Of a stretch of 64,000 nucleotides of DNA, positions 63,447 through 64,000 are shown one piece after another. Origin of the DNA: Mycobacterium sp. SMC-8 (GTDB lineage Bacteria; Actinomycetota; Actinomycetes; Mycobacteriales; Mycobacteriaceae); assembly GCF_025263565.1 (NCBI RefSeq), contig NZ_CP079865.1, positions 2,976,001 through 3,040,000 on the forward strand, read 5' to 3'. A program made the position numbers and the translations under genes. Positions within the stretch are counted from its first letter, which is position 1. Every line of letters begins with the position of its first letter. The notes beneath the pieces were generated by a model. It was not told where the DNA came from. It did no database searches and was given only the letters and a program-made list of their open reading frames with translations.

Positions 63447-64000
63447 TCAGGACTTGCGGAGAATCGTGGCGGCCATCTCGCGCATCTCGCCGCTGGTCGA
63501 GGCCAGGATCTGGCTGCGGTTCTCCAGGTGCAGCGCAGCCTCCAGGCTGGACGCCTCGAGATTGGCCCACAGCACCTGCTTGGTCGATTCGACGCCGAAT
63601 TTTCCGTATTCGCAGAGTGTTTCGGCAATCGACAGCGCCTCGTCCAGTGCCGGGTCGGCCACCCGTGAGGCCAGACCGAGCCGCAGCGCTTCGTCGGCGT
63701 CGACCACACGCGCGGTCAGGATCATGTCGAAGGCAGGGCCGGCGCCGACGATGCGGGGCAGCGTGTAGCTCACGCCGATGTCGCACCCCCCGAGTCCCAG
63801 CTTGATGAACTGCGTGCAGAACCGCGCCGTCGGCGACGCCACCCGAATGTCACAGGCCGCGGCGATCCCGAGTCCGCCGCCGTAAGCGACGCCGTTGACC
63901 GCCGCGCTCACCGGTTGCCGCAGCCGATGGATCTTGGCCGTCAGGTCGGCGATGCGTTCCTGCCACCGCATGCCCGAGCGGGGGAATTCGGTGCCGCCGC
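63447..64000 (-). CDS. Enoyl-CoA hydratase/isomerase family protein (5' truncated at the window edge)
   Basis: The crotonase fold is clear: QPVSAAVNGVAYGGGLGIAA followed by ACDIRVASPTARFCTQFIKL with GLGG and CDIGVSYTLPRIVGAGPAFD, then ILTARVVDADEALRLGLASR. The catalytic Glu/Asp positions of hydratases cannot be checked fully. The frame remains open to base 64000 (GTEFPRSG just before the first internal Met), so the N-terminus lies outside the window. The stop codon is at 63447-63449. Confidence 0.88.
   Translation of the reverse strand, partial: GGTEFPRSGMRWQERIADLTAKIHRLRQPVSAAVNGVAYGGGLGIAAACDIRVASPTARFCTQFIKLGLGGCDIGVSYTLPRIVGAGPAFDMILTARVVDADEALRLGLASRVADPALDEALSIAETLCEYGKFGVESTKQVLWANLEASSLEAALHLENRSQILASTSGEMREMAATILRKS

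Overview
The window is high-GC actinobacterial DNA from a pigmented, probably rapid-growing mycobacterium (Mycolicibacterium type). The evidence is a PGRS-type glycine-rich protein, two MmpL transporters, a SigJ-type ECF41 sigma factor, a type VII secretion-like substrate, leaderless promoters and GTG/TTG starts. From about 28 kb to 60.5 kb the gene order follows M. tuberculosis Rv3300c-Rv3319 as I remember it: sdhCDAB, cdd-deoA-add, an Rv3311-like protein, upp, pmmB, deoD, amiB1-amiA1, an Rv3304-like protein, lpdA, glpD2 and an RluA-type synthase. Several insertions break this order.

Layout. 0-11.5 kb: an Lrp/AsnC regulator and an aminobutyraldehyde dehydrogenase (polyamine/GABA catabolism), a 1712-residue secreted PGRS-like protein, an IS1182-family element sitting at the stop codon of a universal stress protein gene, and an APC amino-acid permease. 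11.5-13 kb: sigJ and a convergent carboxymuconolactone decarboxylase-like gene that carries a perfect ECF41-type promoter. 13-23.5 kb: an MMPL transporter and a carotenoid cluster, crtE-crtI-crtB-crtU, a Rieske oxygenase, idi and a glycosyltransferase. 23.5-28 kb: a CGNR regulator, a frameshifted IS1380-family element that has cut an alpha/beta hydrolase gene off from its ribosome binding site, and an AI-2E-type permease. 28-35.8 kb: succinate dehydrogenase and pyrimidine/purine nucleoside salvage. 35.9-43 kb: a flavin/F420 monooxygenase-like protein, an E2-like acyltransferase, a small membrane protein with a frameshifted adhE, a rearranged acyltransferase relic, and an NlpC/P60 protein with a small T7SS-like partner. 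43-50.3 kb: upp, pmmB, MarR with an AbrB-type permease, deoD and two M20 amidohydrolases. 50.3-54 kb: TetR and a divergent MmpL. 54-64 kb: an SDR, a possible leader peptide with a small conserved protein, GGCT, lpdA-glpD2-rluA, a secreted proline-rich protein, and an SDR, Rieske dioxygenase and crotonase at the right edge.

How the parts work together. crtE-I-B make phytoene and desaturate it. CrtU would aromatise beta-rings, and the coupled Rieske protein has a complete oxygenase iron site, so an oxidised and perhaps glycosylated aromatic carotenoid is the most interesting possibility here. No lycopene cyclase is visible, so that step must be encoded elsewhere. Nucleoside salvage is served by cdd, deoA, add, upp, pmmB and deoD.

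Small-scale structure. A dispersed stem-loop built on CCGAAATCGCATTCC occurs four times at gene ends, and one copy encodes the C-terminus of a membrane protein. Both IS elements have recognisable ends and candidate 4-bp target duplications. Functions are assigned by motif recognition and remembered family sequences; no database search was run.
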